The notes under the pieces are model-generated. The model was not told the DNA's origin. It saw nothing but the letters and a program-made list of their open reading frames with translations, and did not search any database. The translations under genes were made by a program, and so were the position numbers. From positions 1 to 37,282 of the forward strand of contig NZ_WIVE01000041.1 in the NCBI RefSeq assembly GCF_009601025.1: 37,282 bases of DNA. The letters are read 5' to 3'. This document shows positions 19,485-27,224 of this stretch, piece after piece. This stretch comes from Roseospira navarrensis (GTDB lineage Bacteria; Pseudomonadota; Alphaproteobacteria; Rhodospirillales; Rhodospirillaceae). Position 1 is the first letter of the stretch; each line of letters opens with the position of its first letter.

Positions 19485-19816
19485 TGGTCTCCCTCGCCCA
19501 CGCCCGTGCCCGGCGGCTGGAGGCCCTGCGCGCATCGGTGGCCGACGCGGCCCGCGAGGCCGTGGCGGGGCTTGATCCGCCGCCCGGGGTGTTGCTGTTC
19601 GGCTCTCTCGCCACCGGCGCGTTCGAGGGCGGGTCCGATGTGGACCTGCTGGTGGTTGGGCCGGACCGCCTGGACCGGCGGCCGTTCCTCAGGCGCAGCC
19701 TGCCCGTGGACATCGTGCGGATCGACCGCGCCGCCTTCGGGACGGACGGCACCCGCTCGCCGCTGGTGCGGCGGGCGCTGGCAGAGGGCACATGGCTCGT
19801 GCCGCTCACCCCGTAA
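19484..19816 (+). CDS. MNT-type minimal nucleotidyltransferase
   Basis: A 110-residue minimal nucleotidyltransferase. The catalytic pattern G-S-X10-D-X-D is exact: Gly40, Ser41, then Asp52 and Asp54 in GSDVDLLVVG. The later strand VDIVRIDRAAF could hold a third carboxylate. In known HEPN/MNT pairs such a protein acts as antitoxin by attaching AMP or similar to the HEPN toxin; that is family knowledge, not shown here. It begins one base inside the HEPN stop codon and ends 11 bases inside the 3' end of the gamma-glutamyltransferase gene on the other strand. Confidence 0.85.
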   Translation: MVSLAHARARRLEALRASVADAAREAVAGLDPPPGVLLFGSLATGAFEGGSDVDLLVVGPDRLDRRPFLRRSLPVDIVRIDRAAFGTDGTRSPLVRRALAEGTWLVPLTP

Positions 19817-21395
19817 ACCGCACCGCGCCGCCCCGCCGGGGGTCGCCGGCGGCCTCCACCCGGCCGTCCGCATGGCGCAGCACGGCATGGACGCCGCCGA
19901 AGAACATGGACGATTTCGGCCACAGGCGGTGATCGGGGAAGGCGCGGGCGAGGGCGGTCACGTCGGCATCGGCGAAGCCCGGTTCGGCGTCCAGGTGGCC
20001 GCGCTCCACATGCAGGCGTGGCGCGGCGATGGCGTTGGCCAGCGCCTCCCCTCCGGCCAGCAGGCGGCAGAGCACCTGCAACAGGGCGGTGCGGATGCGG
20101 TTCGACCCGCCCGACCCCAGGGCGATGCGGGTGCCGTCCGCCCCTTCCGCCAGCGTGGGGGCCATCATGGAGGATACCCGCGTATCCGGCGTCCAGCGGA
20201 AGAAGCCGGCGGGGTTCAGGTCCTCCTCGCCCAGCATGTTGTTCAGCATGAAGCCGCAGCCGGGCACCATGTGGCCGCAGCCCTCGCCGTTCGAGACCGT
20301 GCAGGCGGCGGCGTTGCCGTCGGCGTCCAGCACCGACAGGTGCGTGGTGCCCCCCGTCTTGAGGGCCGTCTTGTGGGCGCGCGCCGCCATGTCGGCCCGC
20401 CAGCGGGCGATTTCGGGGTCCGAGAGCAGCGCGGCCACGCGGGCGTCGTCGGCGCCCAGGTTCAGATCCGCCGCGTCCCGCGCGAACCCGGTGACGTGGA
20501 GGATGCGGGCCAGGGTCAGCGGGTCGGGTGCGCCCTCCCCCGCGCTCTCCCGCTCCGCCTCGGCCAGGGCGAGCCCGAAGGCGATCAGCGCTCCACCCGC
20601 CGACGGCGGCGGGTTGGTGAGCACGCGCGCCCCCCGGAAGCGGCGGTCCAGGGGGGCCCGCCGGGCCACGCGGTAGCGACGCAGGTCCTCCAGGGTCAGC
20701 AGGCCGCCCTCGGCGCACATCCCGGCCATGGCCTGCGCCACGGGGCCGTCGCGCACCAGCGCCGCGCCCTCGCGGCCCAGCGCCTCCAGCATGGCGGCCA
20801 GGTCCGGCATGGCCCCGACCGAGCCCACGGGACGCGGCCGGGCGGGGTCGTCCGGATCGCCGAACACGGCCCGGGACTCCGGCGTCAGCAGCAGGATCGG
20901 CGCGATCACCCCGTGGATGTGCGCCTGCAAGGGGGCCAGGGGCACGCCCGCCTTGGCCAGCCGAATGCCCGGCTCCAGCAGGCGGGCGAAGGGCAGCCGC
21001 CCCAGCGTCTCGTGGATCGCGCACAGGCCGGGGATCATGCCCGGCACGGCGGCGGCGGCGCGGCCGACGTGAAACTCCTGCGTGGTGGTGCCGAAGTCCG
21101 CCAGCACGGGGGCGAAATCCAGCGCGGTGGCGGCTTCCGTCGGCGCGGCCCGGCCGGGCGTCTGGGCGAAGAAGTCCAGCACCAGCGGATCGCCGCCGGC
21201 CGGATGGGCGAGCAGAAAGCCGCCGCCGCCCGGGGAGCTGAGCGCGGGCTCGGCCACGAACGAGGCCGCCAGCCCCGCCACCACCGCATCGAAGGCCGTG
21301 CCGCCGTCCGCCAGGATCTCGGCCGCGGCCGCCGCCGTTTCGGGATGGCCCGCCGCCACCGCCCCGCGCGCGCCCAGCGCGCCATCCACCGTCAT
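19806..21395 (-). CDS. ggt: Gamma-glutamyltransferase
   Basis: A 529-residue gamma-glutamyltranspeptidase family enzyme of the N-terminal nucleophile type. It is made as a precursor that cuts itself before Thr350 in GGTTHLSVLDADGNA, giving a large and a small subunit (about 350 and 180 residues). GEGCGHMVPGCGFMLNNML and SGGSNRIRTALLQVLC in the small subunit match the family. No signal peptide is seen after MTVDGALGARGAVAAGHPE, so it is predicted cytoplasmic, unlike the periplasmic enzyme of Escherichia coli. The start is the ATG near a G-rich stretch; a longer frame upstream reads into repeat copy B and is rejected. The substrate may be glutathione or another gamma-glutamyl compound. Convergent with the MNT gene. 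Confidence 0.9.
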   Translation of the reverse strand: MTVDGALGARGAVAAGHPETAAAAAEILADGGTAFDAVVAGLAASFVAEPALSSPGGGGFLLAHPAGGDPLVLDFFAQTPGRAAPTEAATALDFAPVLADFGTTTQEFHVGRAAAAVPGMIPGLCAIHETLGRLPFARLLEPGIRLAKAGVPLAPLQAHIHGVIAPILLLTPESRAVFGDPDDPARPRPVGSVGAMPDLAAMLEALGREGAALVRDGPVAQAMAGMCAEGGLLTLEDLRRYRVARRAPLDRRFRGARVLTNPPPSAGGALIAFGLALAEAERESAGEGAPDPLTLARILHVTGFARDAADLNLGADDARVAALLSDPEIARWRADMAARAHKTALKTGGTTHLSVLDADGNAAACTVSNGEGCGHMVPGCGFMLNNMLGEEDLNPAGFFRWTPDTRVSSMMAPTLAEGADGTRIALGSGGSNRIRTALLQVLCRLLAGGEALANAIAAPRLHVERGHLDAEPGFADADVTALARAFPDHRLWPKSSMFFGGVHAVLRHADGRVEAAGDPRRGGAVRFTG

Positions 21396-21479
21396 GATGC
21401 CCCATCCCCCCGAATGGCCGTTGCACACTCCGGCAGCATCGCCCGGGGGCGGGGGCGCTGGCAACCGTGTGGGGGTCAG

Positions 21480-21662
21480 GCAGGACAACGGGTTCACGTT
21501 GACATGAGGGCGCATTCCGCACCGTCGGCGCACGGCTCTCGAGATCCCTCGGCTCGCTTCGCTCGCTCGGGATGACAAAATACAATTAAAGGATATCGGG
21601 CGCGAGTCTCCCACCCTTTGCAAAGACCTGCAGGAGCGATCCCGTGGCCCTGAACGTGTTGC
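21480..21662 (-). repeat. MITE-like inverted-repeat element, copy B
   Basis: This is the inverted copy of the element at 17182-17387. Shared blocks on the minus strand include acgggatcgct, ggagac, atcct.taatt, gtcatcccgag.gagcgaagcga, cgagggatctcgagag and the cccgtt.cctgcc end. Copy B lacks the inner left arm that copy A carries, so it is shorter. It fills most of the space between the ggt and DUF2889 genes (21396-21671). Short inverted ends are degenerate here. Confidence 0.7.
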
Positions 21663-21671
21663 CCTATGGGC

Positions 21672-22226
21672 TCAGGTCCCCTCGCCGGTGTGGAACTCGG
21701 GCCATTCGCGGGCGACGATGGGGCCGTCCGACCGCAGGGCGTAGCAGGTGTCGATGATGCGCGGGCGCTCGCCGGTGTTGGCGGCCTTGCGCTTCTCCTC
21801 GCGGCGGAAGTGCAGCGTCTGATAGGCCGTGGCCGCCAGCGGCTTGAGCAGGTCCACCAGATGGGTGCAGCCCTCGCCCCGGCCCAGCAGCGTGCGCACC
21901 TGGCCCGTGAAGCCCGCCCCGATGGTCAGCCCGACAAGGCGCTGGTAGTTGGGCGTCACATGGCCGCAGATCGAGAAGGGCGAACTGTCGGTCACGGCCT
22001 CGACTTCGCGGATCACCAGATCATCGTCCACCGTAACCCGGAGCGACATGTCGTGCAGGGACTCGCCGGCCGCGATGTGGCCGCGCTCGTGGTTCCTGAA
22101 GGTATAGGTCTTGGTGTCCACGATGCGGGCCTCGATGTCCCACAGGCCGTCGTCGCGCTGATAGCCCCGGCAGTCGATATCGCGGGTGTGGATGTGCCGA
22201 CGCGGCTGAGGCGGGGAGAGCGGCAT
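21672..22226 (-). CDS. DUF2889 domain protein
   Basis: A 184-residue protein that looks like the DUF2889 family. Typical features are RRHIHTRDIDCRGYQRDDG near the start, LWDIEARIVDTKTYTF, the HDMSLRVTVDDDLVIREVEA segment, and a cysteine-containing GEGCTHLVDLLKPLAATAYQT block. No signal peptide or membrane helix is present, so it is likely cytoplasmic. Function is unknown. The start is the ATG with AAGGATT upstream. It is divergent from the diguanylate cyclase gene and is not in an obvious operon. Confidence 0.85.
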   Translation of the reverse strand: MPLSPPQPRRHIHTRDIDCRGYQRDDGLWDIEARIVDTKTYTFRNHERGHIAAGESLHDMSLRVTVDDDLVIREVEAVTDSSPFSICGHVTPNYQRLVGLTIGAGFTGQVRTLLGRGEGCTHLVDLLKPLAATAYQTLHFRREEKRKAANTGERPRIIDTCYALRSDGPIVAREWPEFHTGEGT

Positions 22227-22684
22227 GGGCGGAATCCTTTGGCCGGGCGGTGGGTCGGGGCACCCGTTCATGTATACGCCTGCGTATGGACAACGTCCAG
22301 GGGCCGGCGAGCGCCGGGGGCTCGCGCGGGCAAGGGCGCGGGCGCGGGCACGGGACGCGGCGCACCGCCAATTCAGTGAAAGACGGTCACAGGAAAAATC
22401 CCCGCGGTTGAGAGAGTCGAAAAAACCTGATGACAAGATAGATAAAAAACGGCAAAATTGTTTTGGGATACGGGCAAGAAACGGGCAACAAAATAGAGCG
22501 GACAGCGCGAAGAATACCCAAGAGTTGAGCCGATCCAGACCGACCGGCATTTCGTGGTGCGATCGGCGACGGGCCACAGGTCCGCCGATCGAGCGACCCC
22601 GTGGCTGCGTCCATTGGCGCGTTCAGGAGGGATGTTTAACCAACGCGGTCCGTCGATTGGGTCGCGGCCTCCGGGATTCCGGCC
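22227..22684. other. Divergent intergenic region, low GC
   Basis: Bases 22375-22520 are clearly AT-richer than the surroundings, with several A-runs, as expected for promoters of the DUF2889 gene and the diguanylate cyclase gene. A 14-bp palindrome (atacgcctgcgtat) lies at 22274-22287 and may be an operator for the minus-strand gene. No gene is seen. Confidence 0.4.
22274..22287. promoter_or_regulatory. 14-bp palindrome, operator candidate
   Basis: atacgcctgcgtat has 6-base perfect arms and a 2-base centre and lies 48 bases upstream of the DUF2889 start. The binding protein is unknown. Confidence 0.35.
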
Positions 22685-25081
22685 ATGGATCAATACAGTC
22701 ACGTCCCGCCCGACTCCCCGGGCTCCGGCAGGCAAGGCGCGGCGTTCTGGTCGCCGGCGTCCGTGCTGACCGCGGCCCTGCGGACGTTCAGCACGCCGGT
22801 GTCCATCAAGGATGCCGCCGGCACCATCCGGATGGTCAACGAGGCGATGACCCGCCTGCTGGGGCGCCTCGCGGCCGAGGTGGAAGGCAGAACCGCCCGG
22901 GACGTGTTTCCGGCGGACATCGCCTCCGTCCTGGAACAGGACGACCGCACGGTGTTGATCGGCGGCCGGACGGTGACGCGCGACCAGCTCCTTCCCACCC
23001 GCCGGGGCCTGGTCTGGGTCGAGGTGCGCAAGGACCCGATCATCGAAGACGGCGTGTGCGTGGGCGTCCTGACCGCCATGCGGGAAATTTCCGATCACAT
23101 GGAGGATCTGCACCGCCTGCGCCGGTCCACCGGGCTGCTGGACCGCTTCTTCTCGCAGAGCCTTTATGCCGTCGCCTGCCTGGACCGACGCCTGACCGCC
23201 GTCAGGGTCAACGAGGCCTATGCCCGCCTGACCGGGCACGACGCGGCGGACTTCATCGACCGGGCCCTGTTCGAGGTTGCGCCCGACGACGAACTGGAAG
23301 CGATCTGCCGGCGCGTGCTGGCCACCGGCGCACCGTTCCGGGCCGACGCGCGGCCCGTTCCCACGATCCGGGGCGACGGCGCCGGGTCCACGTTCTGGGA
23401 TGTGTCCATCCAGCCGATCCGCGATGCGGCCGGGGTGATCGACGGCCTGACCGTGACCCTGGTGGACGTGACCGAACGCAAGGCCGCCGAAGCCGCGCTG
23501 CACCAGAGCGAGCACGACAAGGCGCTGATCCTCGCCAGCATCTCGGACATGGTCGCGTTCTTCGAGCACGATGACCTGCGCATGACCTGGACCAACGTGG
23601 CGGCGGGCGGGTCGGTCGGCACGGACAAGGACGCCCTGTGCGGGCGGCCCTGCCATGCGGTCTGGGGCGAGCGGGACGGCCCCTGCCCCGGCTGCCCGGT
23701 GCTTGAAGCCTTCCGGACGGGCCAGCCCGCCGACTCCGAACAGACCACGCCGGACGGGCGCGTCTGGTCGATCCGCGCCTTCCCGGTGCAGGACGAGGCC
23801 GGTGGCCTCAAGGGCGTGGTCGAGGTGGGCCGCGACATCACCGACCGCAAGCAGGCCGACGCGGCGTTGCAGCGCAGCCTGGAGAACCTGAACGCCTTTT
23901 TCTCGCTGTCGCGCGACCTGCTCGCCGTGGTGGATGCCGACGGCCGCATCGTCGAGGCCAACCAGACCCTGCTGGACCGTCTGGGCTGGACCCGCGCCGC
24001 GTTGATCGGCCAGCCCATGGCCGTGCTGCGCCCGGCGGACAGGCAGGCCGAGGCGGACACTGACCTGCGGGACATGCAGGCCGGCCGCGTGGAGATCCTC
24101 ACCCACCCGCTGGCCACATCTGCGGGTCGGCCGGTCCAGGCGGAAACCCGCATCGCGCGGGGCACCTGGAATGGCGCGCCGGTGCTGTTCACGGCCAGCC
24201 GGGACCTGTCGGCGCTCGCCCTGTCGGAAGAGAAGTTCAAGAAGGCCTTCACCAACAACGCCACCCTGATGGCCATCACCGACCCGGAGACCGGCCGCTT
24301 CGTCGAGGCCAACGAGGCCCTGCTGCATGTCATCGGACAGCGGCGGGAGGCGGTCATCGGCCGAACCTCGGTCGAACTGGGCCTGTTCCCCACCCAGACG
24401 ATCCGCAATGCCATGACCCGCGAAGCCGCCCGACCGGGGGCGCAAGGGCCGGTCGAATTCCGGTTCACACGGCCCGATGGCCGCCCCTTCATCGGCGAAA
24501 TGACCGGGCACCTCATCACCAGCGGCGAGACCCCCTACATGCTGACCATGGTGACCGATGTCACCCGCCAGCGGGAGTTGATGGCGGAACTGGAGCATCG
24601 GGCCACCCACGACGGTCTGACCGGGCTGCGCAACCGGCAGCAGGGGAACCGGGACCTCGACCAGGAAGCGGCGCGGGCCGAGCGCATGGGGACGCCGCTC
24701 GCCCTCGTCATGATCGACGTGGACCACTTCAAGACGGTCAACGACACGCTCGGCCACCCCGGCGGGGATCAGGTCCTGCGCGAGGTGTCCCGGCGCCTGA
24801 AGGACCGGCTGCGCGAGATCGACCGCCTGGCCCGCTGGGGCGGCGAAGAGTTCGTGGCCATCCTGCCCGGCACCGATGCCGCGGGCGCCCTGCATCTCGC
24901 CGAGACCCTGCGCGCCGCCATGGCCGAGGCCACCCTGGACGGGATCGCGCCGGTCACCATCAGTCTGGGCGTGGCGGTTCACCGGCCGGGACAGTCGGTG
25001 GCCGAGTGGGTGACGCGGGCGGATGCCGCCCTGTACGCCGCCAAGGCGGCGGGCCGGAACTGCGTGCGGATGGCGGATTGA
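22685..25081 (+). CDS. Diguanylate cyclase with five PAS domains
   Basis: A 798-residue soluble protein with no membrane helix. Five PAS-like blocks are read by eye at about 28-140, 155-268, 275-395, 402-515 and 518-630. Most end in a VTER/DITDRK-type linker, then comes a GGDEF domain (about 635-798). The active site is GGEEF at 719-723 and the inhibitory I-site REID sits five residues before it, so both catalysis and product feedback are expected. HDGLTGLRNR and DVDHFKTVND are intact. The third PAS has a cysteine cluster (Cys319, Cys323, Cys334, Cys337) like the redox or metal-type PAS domains. It makes c-di-GMP in response to unknown cytoplasmic signals. No EAL domain. The start is the ATG; its ribosome site is weak. 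Confidence 0.9.
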   Translation: MDQYSHVPPDSPGSGRQGAAFWSPASVLTAALRTFSTPVSIKDAAGTIRMVNEAMTRLLGRLAAEVEGRTARDVFPADIASVLEQDDRTVLIGGRTVTRDQLLPTRRGLVWVEVRKDPIIEDGVCVGVLTAMREISDHMEDLHRLRRSTGLLDRFFSQSLYAVACLDRRLTAVRVNEAYARLTGHDAADFIDRALFEVAPDDELEAICRRVLATGAPFRADARPVPTIRGDGAGSTFWDVSIQPIRDAAGVIDGLTVTLVDVTERKAAEAALHQSEHDKALILASISDMVAFFEHDDLRMTWTNVAAGGSVGTDKDALCGRPCHAVWGERDGPCPGCPVLEAFRTGQPADSEQTTPDGRVWSIRAFPVQDEAGGLKGVVEVGRDITDRKQADAALQRSLENLNAFFSLSRDLLAVVDADGRIVEANQTLLDRLGWTRAALIGQPMAVLRPADRQAEADTDLRDMQAGRVEILTHPLATSAGRPVQAETRIARGTWNGAPVLFTASRDLSALALSEEKFKKAFTNNATLMAITDPETGRFVEANEALLHVIGQRREAVIGRTSVELGLFPTQTIRNAMTREAARPGAQGPVEFRFTRPDGRPFIGEMTGHLITSGETPYMLTMVTDVTRQRELMAELEHRATHDGLTGLRNRQQGNRDLDQEAARAERMGTPLALVMIDVDHFKTVNDTLGHPGGDQVLREVSRRLKDRLREIDRLARWGGEEFVAILPGTDAAGALHLAETLRAAMAEATLDGIAPVTISLGVAVHRPGQSVAEWVTRADAALYAAKAAGRNCVRMAD

Positions 25082-25117
25082 ACGACGCCCGGCGCCCGAT
25101 TATGTCACATGTAATAC

Positions 25118-25140
25118 CAACGGCATCTGACGATGACCGT
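25118..25140 (+). repeat. 23-nt hairpin repeat, copy 1
   Basis: This 23-base sequence is identical to 29446-29468, with further similarity just after it (7 of 9). Bases caacgg...ccgttg and cat...atg can pair into a small hairpin. It begins 37 bases after the cyclase stop codon. The other copy begins four bases after the TAXI gene stop codon, so both sit at gene 3' ends. Confidence 0.75.
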
Positions 25141-25166
25141 TGATGTCCGGGAGACTCACGATGCCC

Positions 25167-25380
25167 ATGAGCAACGCCGAACGAGTCCGCAAGCGCCGCG
25201 TTGCGCGCCGCCGGCCTGCGTCCCGTGCAGATCTGGGTCCCTGATACCCGGCGGCCGGGATTCGAGGAGGAATGCCGGCGGCAATCGCGGATTGTTGCCG
25301 AGGCGGACGCCGCCGACCCCGATCTGTCGGCCTTCATGGAGGCCGCGCTCGCCGATGTTGATGACTGGGACCCCTTATGA
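25167..25380 (+). pseudogene. MazE-family (DUF3018-like) antitoxin, frameshifted
   Basis: The ATG at 25167 encodes MSNAERVRKRR, then the family continuation LRAAGLRPVQIWVPDTRR lies one frame further on, from 25201 to the stop at 25378-25380. In intact relatives the two parts are one frame. About five bases appear to be missing (or one extra) at 25199-25201. Starting from the second part alone needs a TTG (25201) or GTG (25225) and would lose the N-terminal helix. The last codons overlap the MazF start (ATGA), as expected for a MazE/MazF pair. It may be a true mutation, a sequencing error or an unusual short start. The N-terminal part normally takes part in DNA or toxin contact. Confidence 0.65.
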
Positions 25381-25706
25381 GGCGTGGCGATCTCGTCACC
25401 GTGGCCATACCCGGCGATTTCGGGAAACCGCGCCCCGCCCTGGTCGTGCAGGCCGACCAATTCGTGAACACGTCCACCGTCACGGTCGTTCTGATCTCGG
25501 GGACCCGCATCGATGCCCCACTCCTGCGCCTGGACGTGGAGCCCACCGTCTCTAACGGCCTGCGGAAACCGTCCCAAGTCATGGTGGACAAGATCATGAC
25601 CCTGAAACGGGACAAGGTCGGCGCGGTGATCGGGCGGGCCGATGACGCGACCATGACGGCGGTTTCCCGCGCCTTCGTCCTGGTCCTCTTCCTGGGGCTG
25701 GCCTGA
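25377..25706 (+). CDS. MazF/PemK-type toxin
   Basis: A 109-residue mRNA interferase toxin of the MazF family. RRGDLVTVAIPGDFGKPRPALVV is the classic N-terminal beta-barrel start. STVTVVLISGTRIDAPLLRLDVEPT, GLRKPSQVMVDKIMTLKRDKVG and IGRADDATMTAVSRAFVLVLFLGLA follow. The catalytic arginine lies in the KPRPALVV segment. It starts with ATGA overlap at the antitoxin stop codon, so it depends on the antitoxin frame for translation. The antitoxin gene is frameshifted, so the toxin is either poorly made or unopposed. It ends five bases before the glutathione reductase stop on the other strand. Confidence 0.9.
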   Translation: MRRGDLVTVAIPGDFGKPRPALVVQADQFVNTSTVTVVLISGTRIDAPLLRLDVEPTVSNGLRKPSQVMVDKIMTLKRDKVGAVIGRADDATMTAVSRAFVLVLFLGLA

Positions 25707-25711
25707 CCCGG

Positions 25712-27091
25712 CTACTCCGTATGCTCGAACGACGGGTCCGGCAGCGGATCGCGCATGGTCACGAATTCCTCGGCGGCGGTCGGGTGGATGCCCACGGTGG
25801 CGTCGAAGTCCGCCTTGGTCGCCCCCGCCTTGATCGCGATGCCGATGCCCTGGATGATCTCCGGCGCGTCCACGCCCACCATGTGGGCCCCAAGAACCCT
25901 GTCGGTCTCGCGCGAGACGATGAGCTTCATCATGGTCTTCTCGTCGCGGCCCGACAGCGTGTACTTCATGGGCCGGAAGCGCGAGACGTAGATGTCCACC
26001 GGCTCCTGCTTGCGGGCCTCGGCCTCGGTCAGGCCGACGGTGCCGATGGGCGGCTGGCTGAACACGGCCGAGGGGATGGCGCCGTAGTCCACCGGCGTCG
26101 GGGTCTTGCCGAACACCGTGGCGGCGAAGGCCATGCCCTCCTTGATCGCGACCGGGGTCAGGTTGACGCGGTCGGTGACGTCGCCGATGGCGTAGATGCT
26201 GTCCACCGACGAGCGGTTCCACTGGTCCACCACCACGGCCCCGCCGGGGGCGAGGGTCACGCCCACGTCCTCCAGGCCGATGCTTGCCGTGTTGGGCGCG
26301 CGTCCGGTGGCGTACATGACGGCGTCGGTCTCCATTTCCTCCGAACAATCGGAGAGCAGCGACAGCGTGCCGTCGTCCCGCTTCTCGATCGAGCGGATCT
26401 GGCATTCGCGCACGATGCGGATGCCCTTCTTCTCCATCTCTATGGCCAGGGTGGACCGCACGTCCTCGTCGAAGCCGCGCAGGATCTGGCCGGCGCGGAT
26501 GACCTCGGTCACGGTCGAGCCCAGCGCGTTGAAGATGCCGGCGAACTCCACCGCGATATAGCCGCCGCCGACGATGGTGATGCGCTCCGGCCGGGCGGGC
26601 AGATCCAATGCCTCGTTGGAGGTGATGGCGTGCTCGATGCCCGGGATGTCGGGCATCGTGGGCCAGCCGCCGACGGCGACCAGGATGGTGCCGGCGGTCA
26701 CGGTCTTGCCGTCCACCTCGACGGTGTGAGGATCGACGATGCGGCCGCGCCCCTCCAGCAGGGTCACGCCGGCGTCGCGCAGCAGGCGGTGATAGACGCC
26801 TTCCAGCCGCTTCAGCTCGGTTTCCTTGTTCTCGACCAGCGCGCCCCAGTCGTGGCGCGCCCCGTCCAGCGTCCAGCCGTAGCCGGCGGCGTCCTCGAAG
26901 TCCTCGGCGAAGTGGGCGCCGTAGACCAGCAGCTTCTTGGGCACGCAGCCGCGCATGACGCAGGTCCCGCCGACGCGGCTGTTCTCCACGATGGCGACCT
27001 TGGCGCCGTACCGGCTGGCGGCGATGCGGCTGGCGCGCACGCCGCCGGAGCCGGCCCCGATGGTGACGAGGTCATAGTCGTAGGTCGCCAT
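25712..27091 (-). CDS. gor: Glutathione-disulfide reductase
   Basis: A 459-residue flavoprotein disulfide reductase that keeps glutathione reduced with NADPH. The FAD motif GAGSGGVRASRIAA and the redox pair Cys44/Cys49 in GGTCVMRGCVPKK are present. The NAD(P) site VGGGYIAVEFAGIFNALG, the ATGRAPNT and YAIGDVTDRVNLTPVA motifs, and the C-terminal GIHPTAAEEFVTM with its catalytic His-Glu follow. Disulfide reductases of this type act as dimers. The start is the ATG with AGGAGCG upstream; a longer frame reading into the ELM1 gene region is rejected. It is transcribed alone and convergent with mazF. Confidence 0.93.
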   Translation of the reverse strand: MATYDYDLVTIGAGSGGVRASRIAASRYGAKVAIVENSRVGGTCVMRGCVPKKLLVYGAHFAEDFEDAAGYGWTLDGARHDWGALVENKETELKRLEGVYHRLLRDAGVTLLEGRGRIVDPHTVEVDGKTVTAGTILVAVGGWPTMPDIPGIEHAITSNEALDLPARPERITIVGGGYIAVEFAGIFNALGSTVTEVIRAGQILRGFDEDVRSTLAIEMEKKGIRIVRECQIRSIEKRDDGTLSLLSDCSEEMETDAVMYATGRAPNTASIGLEDVGVTLAPGGAVVVDQWNRSSVDSIYAIGDVTDRVNLTPVAIKEGMAFAATVFGKTPTPVDYGAIPSAVFSQPPIGTVGLTEAEARKQEPVDIYVSRFRPMKYTLSGRDEKTMMKLIVSRETDRVLGAHMVGVDAPEIIQGIGIAIKAGATKADFDATVGIHPTAAEEFVTMRDPLPDPSFEHTE

Positions 27092-27224
27092 GGTCAGTCC
27101 GCTCCTGCACAGATCGTCTGAAGAAAATGCGCGCCCCGTATGTGGCGCGCGAGACCGCGCGGGGCAACCCCGAAGCACCATCGGGAGTGGACGCGGACCC
27201 ACCCCAGGGTATAGTGCGGCGGCC

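Noticed and set aside
21396-21623. N-terminal extension of the gamma-glutamyltransferase
   Set aside because: The extra residues come from repeat copy B and the family begins near MTVDGALGARGAVAAGHPE.
25185-25210. Programmed frameshift in the MazE gene
   Set aside because: There is no slippery run or downstream structure at the junction, and a +1 shift in rrr-type codons is not a known site; mutation, error or an alternative start are simpler.
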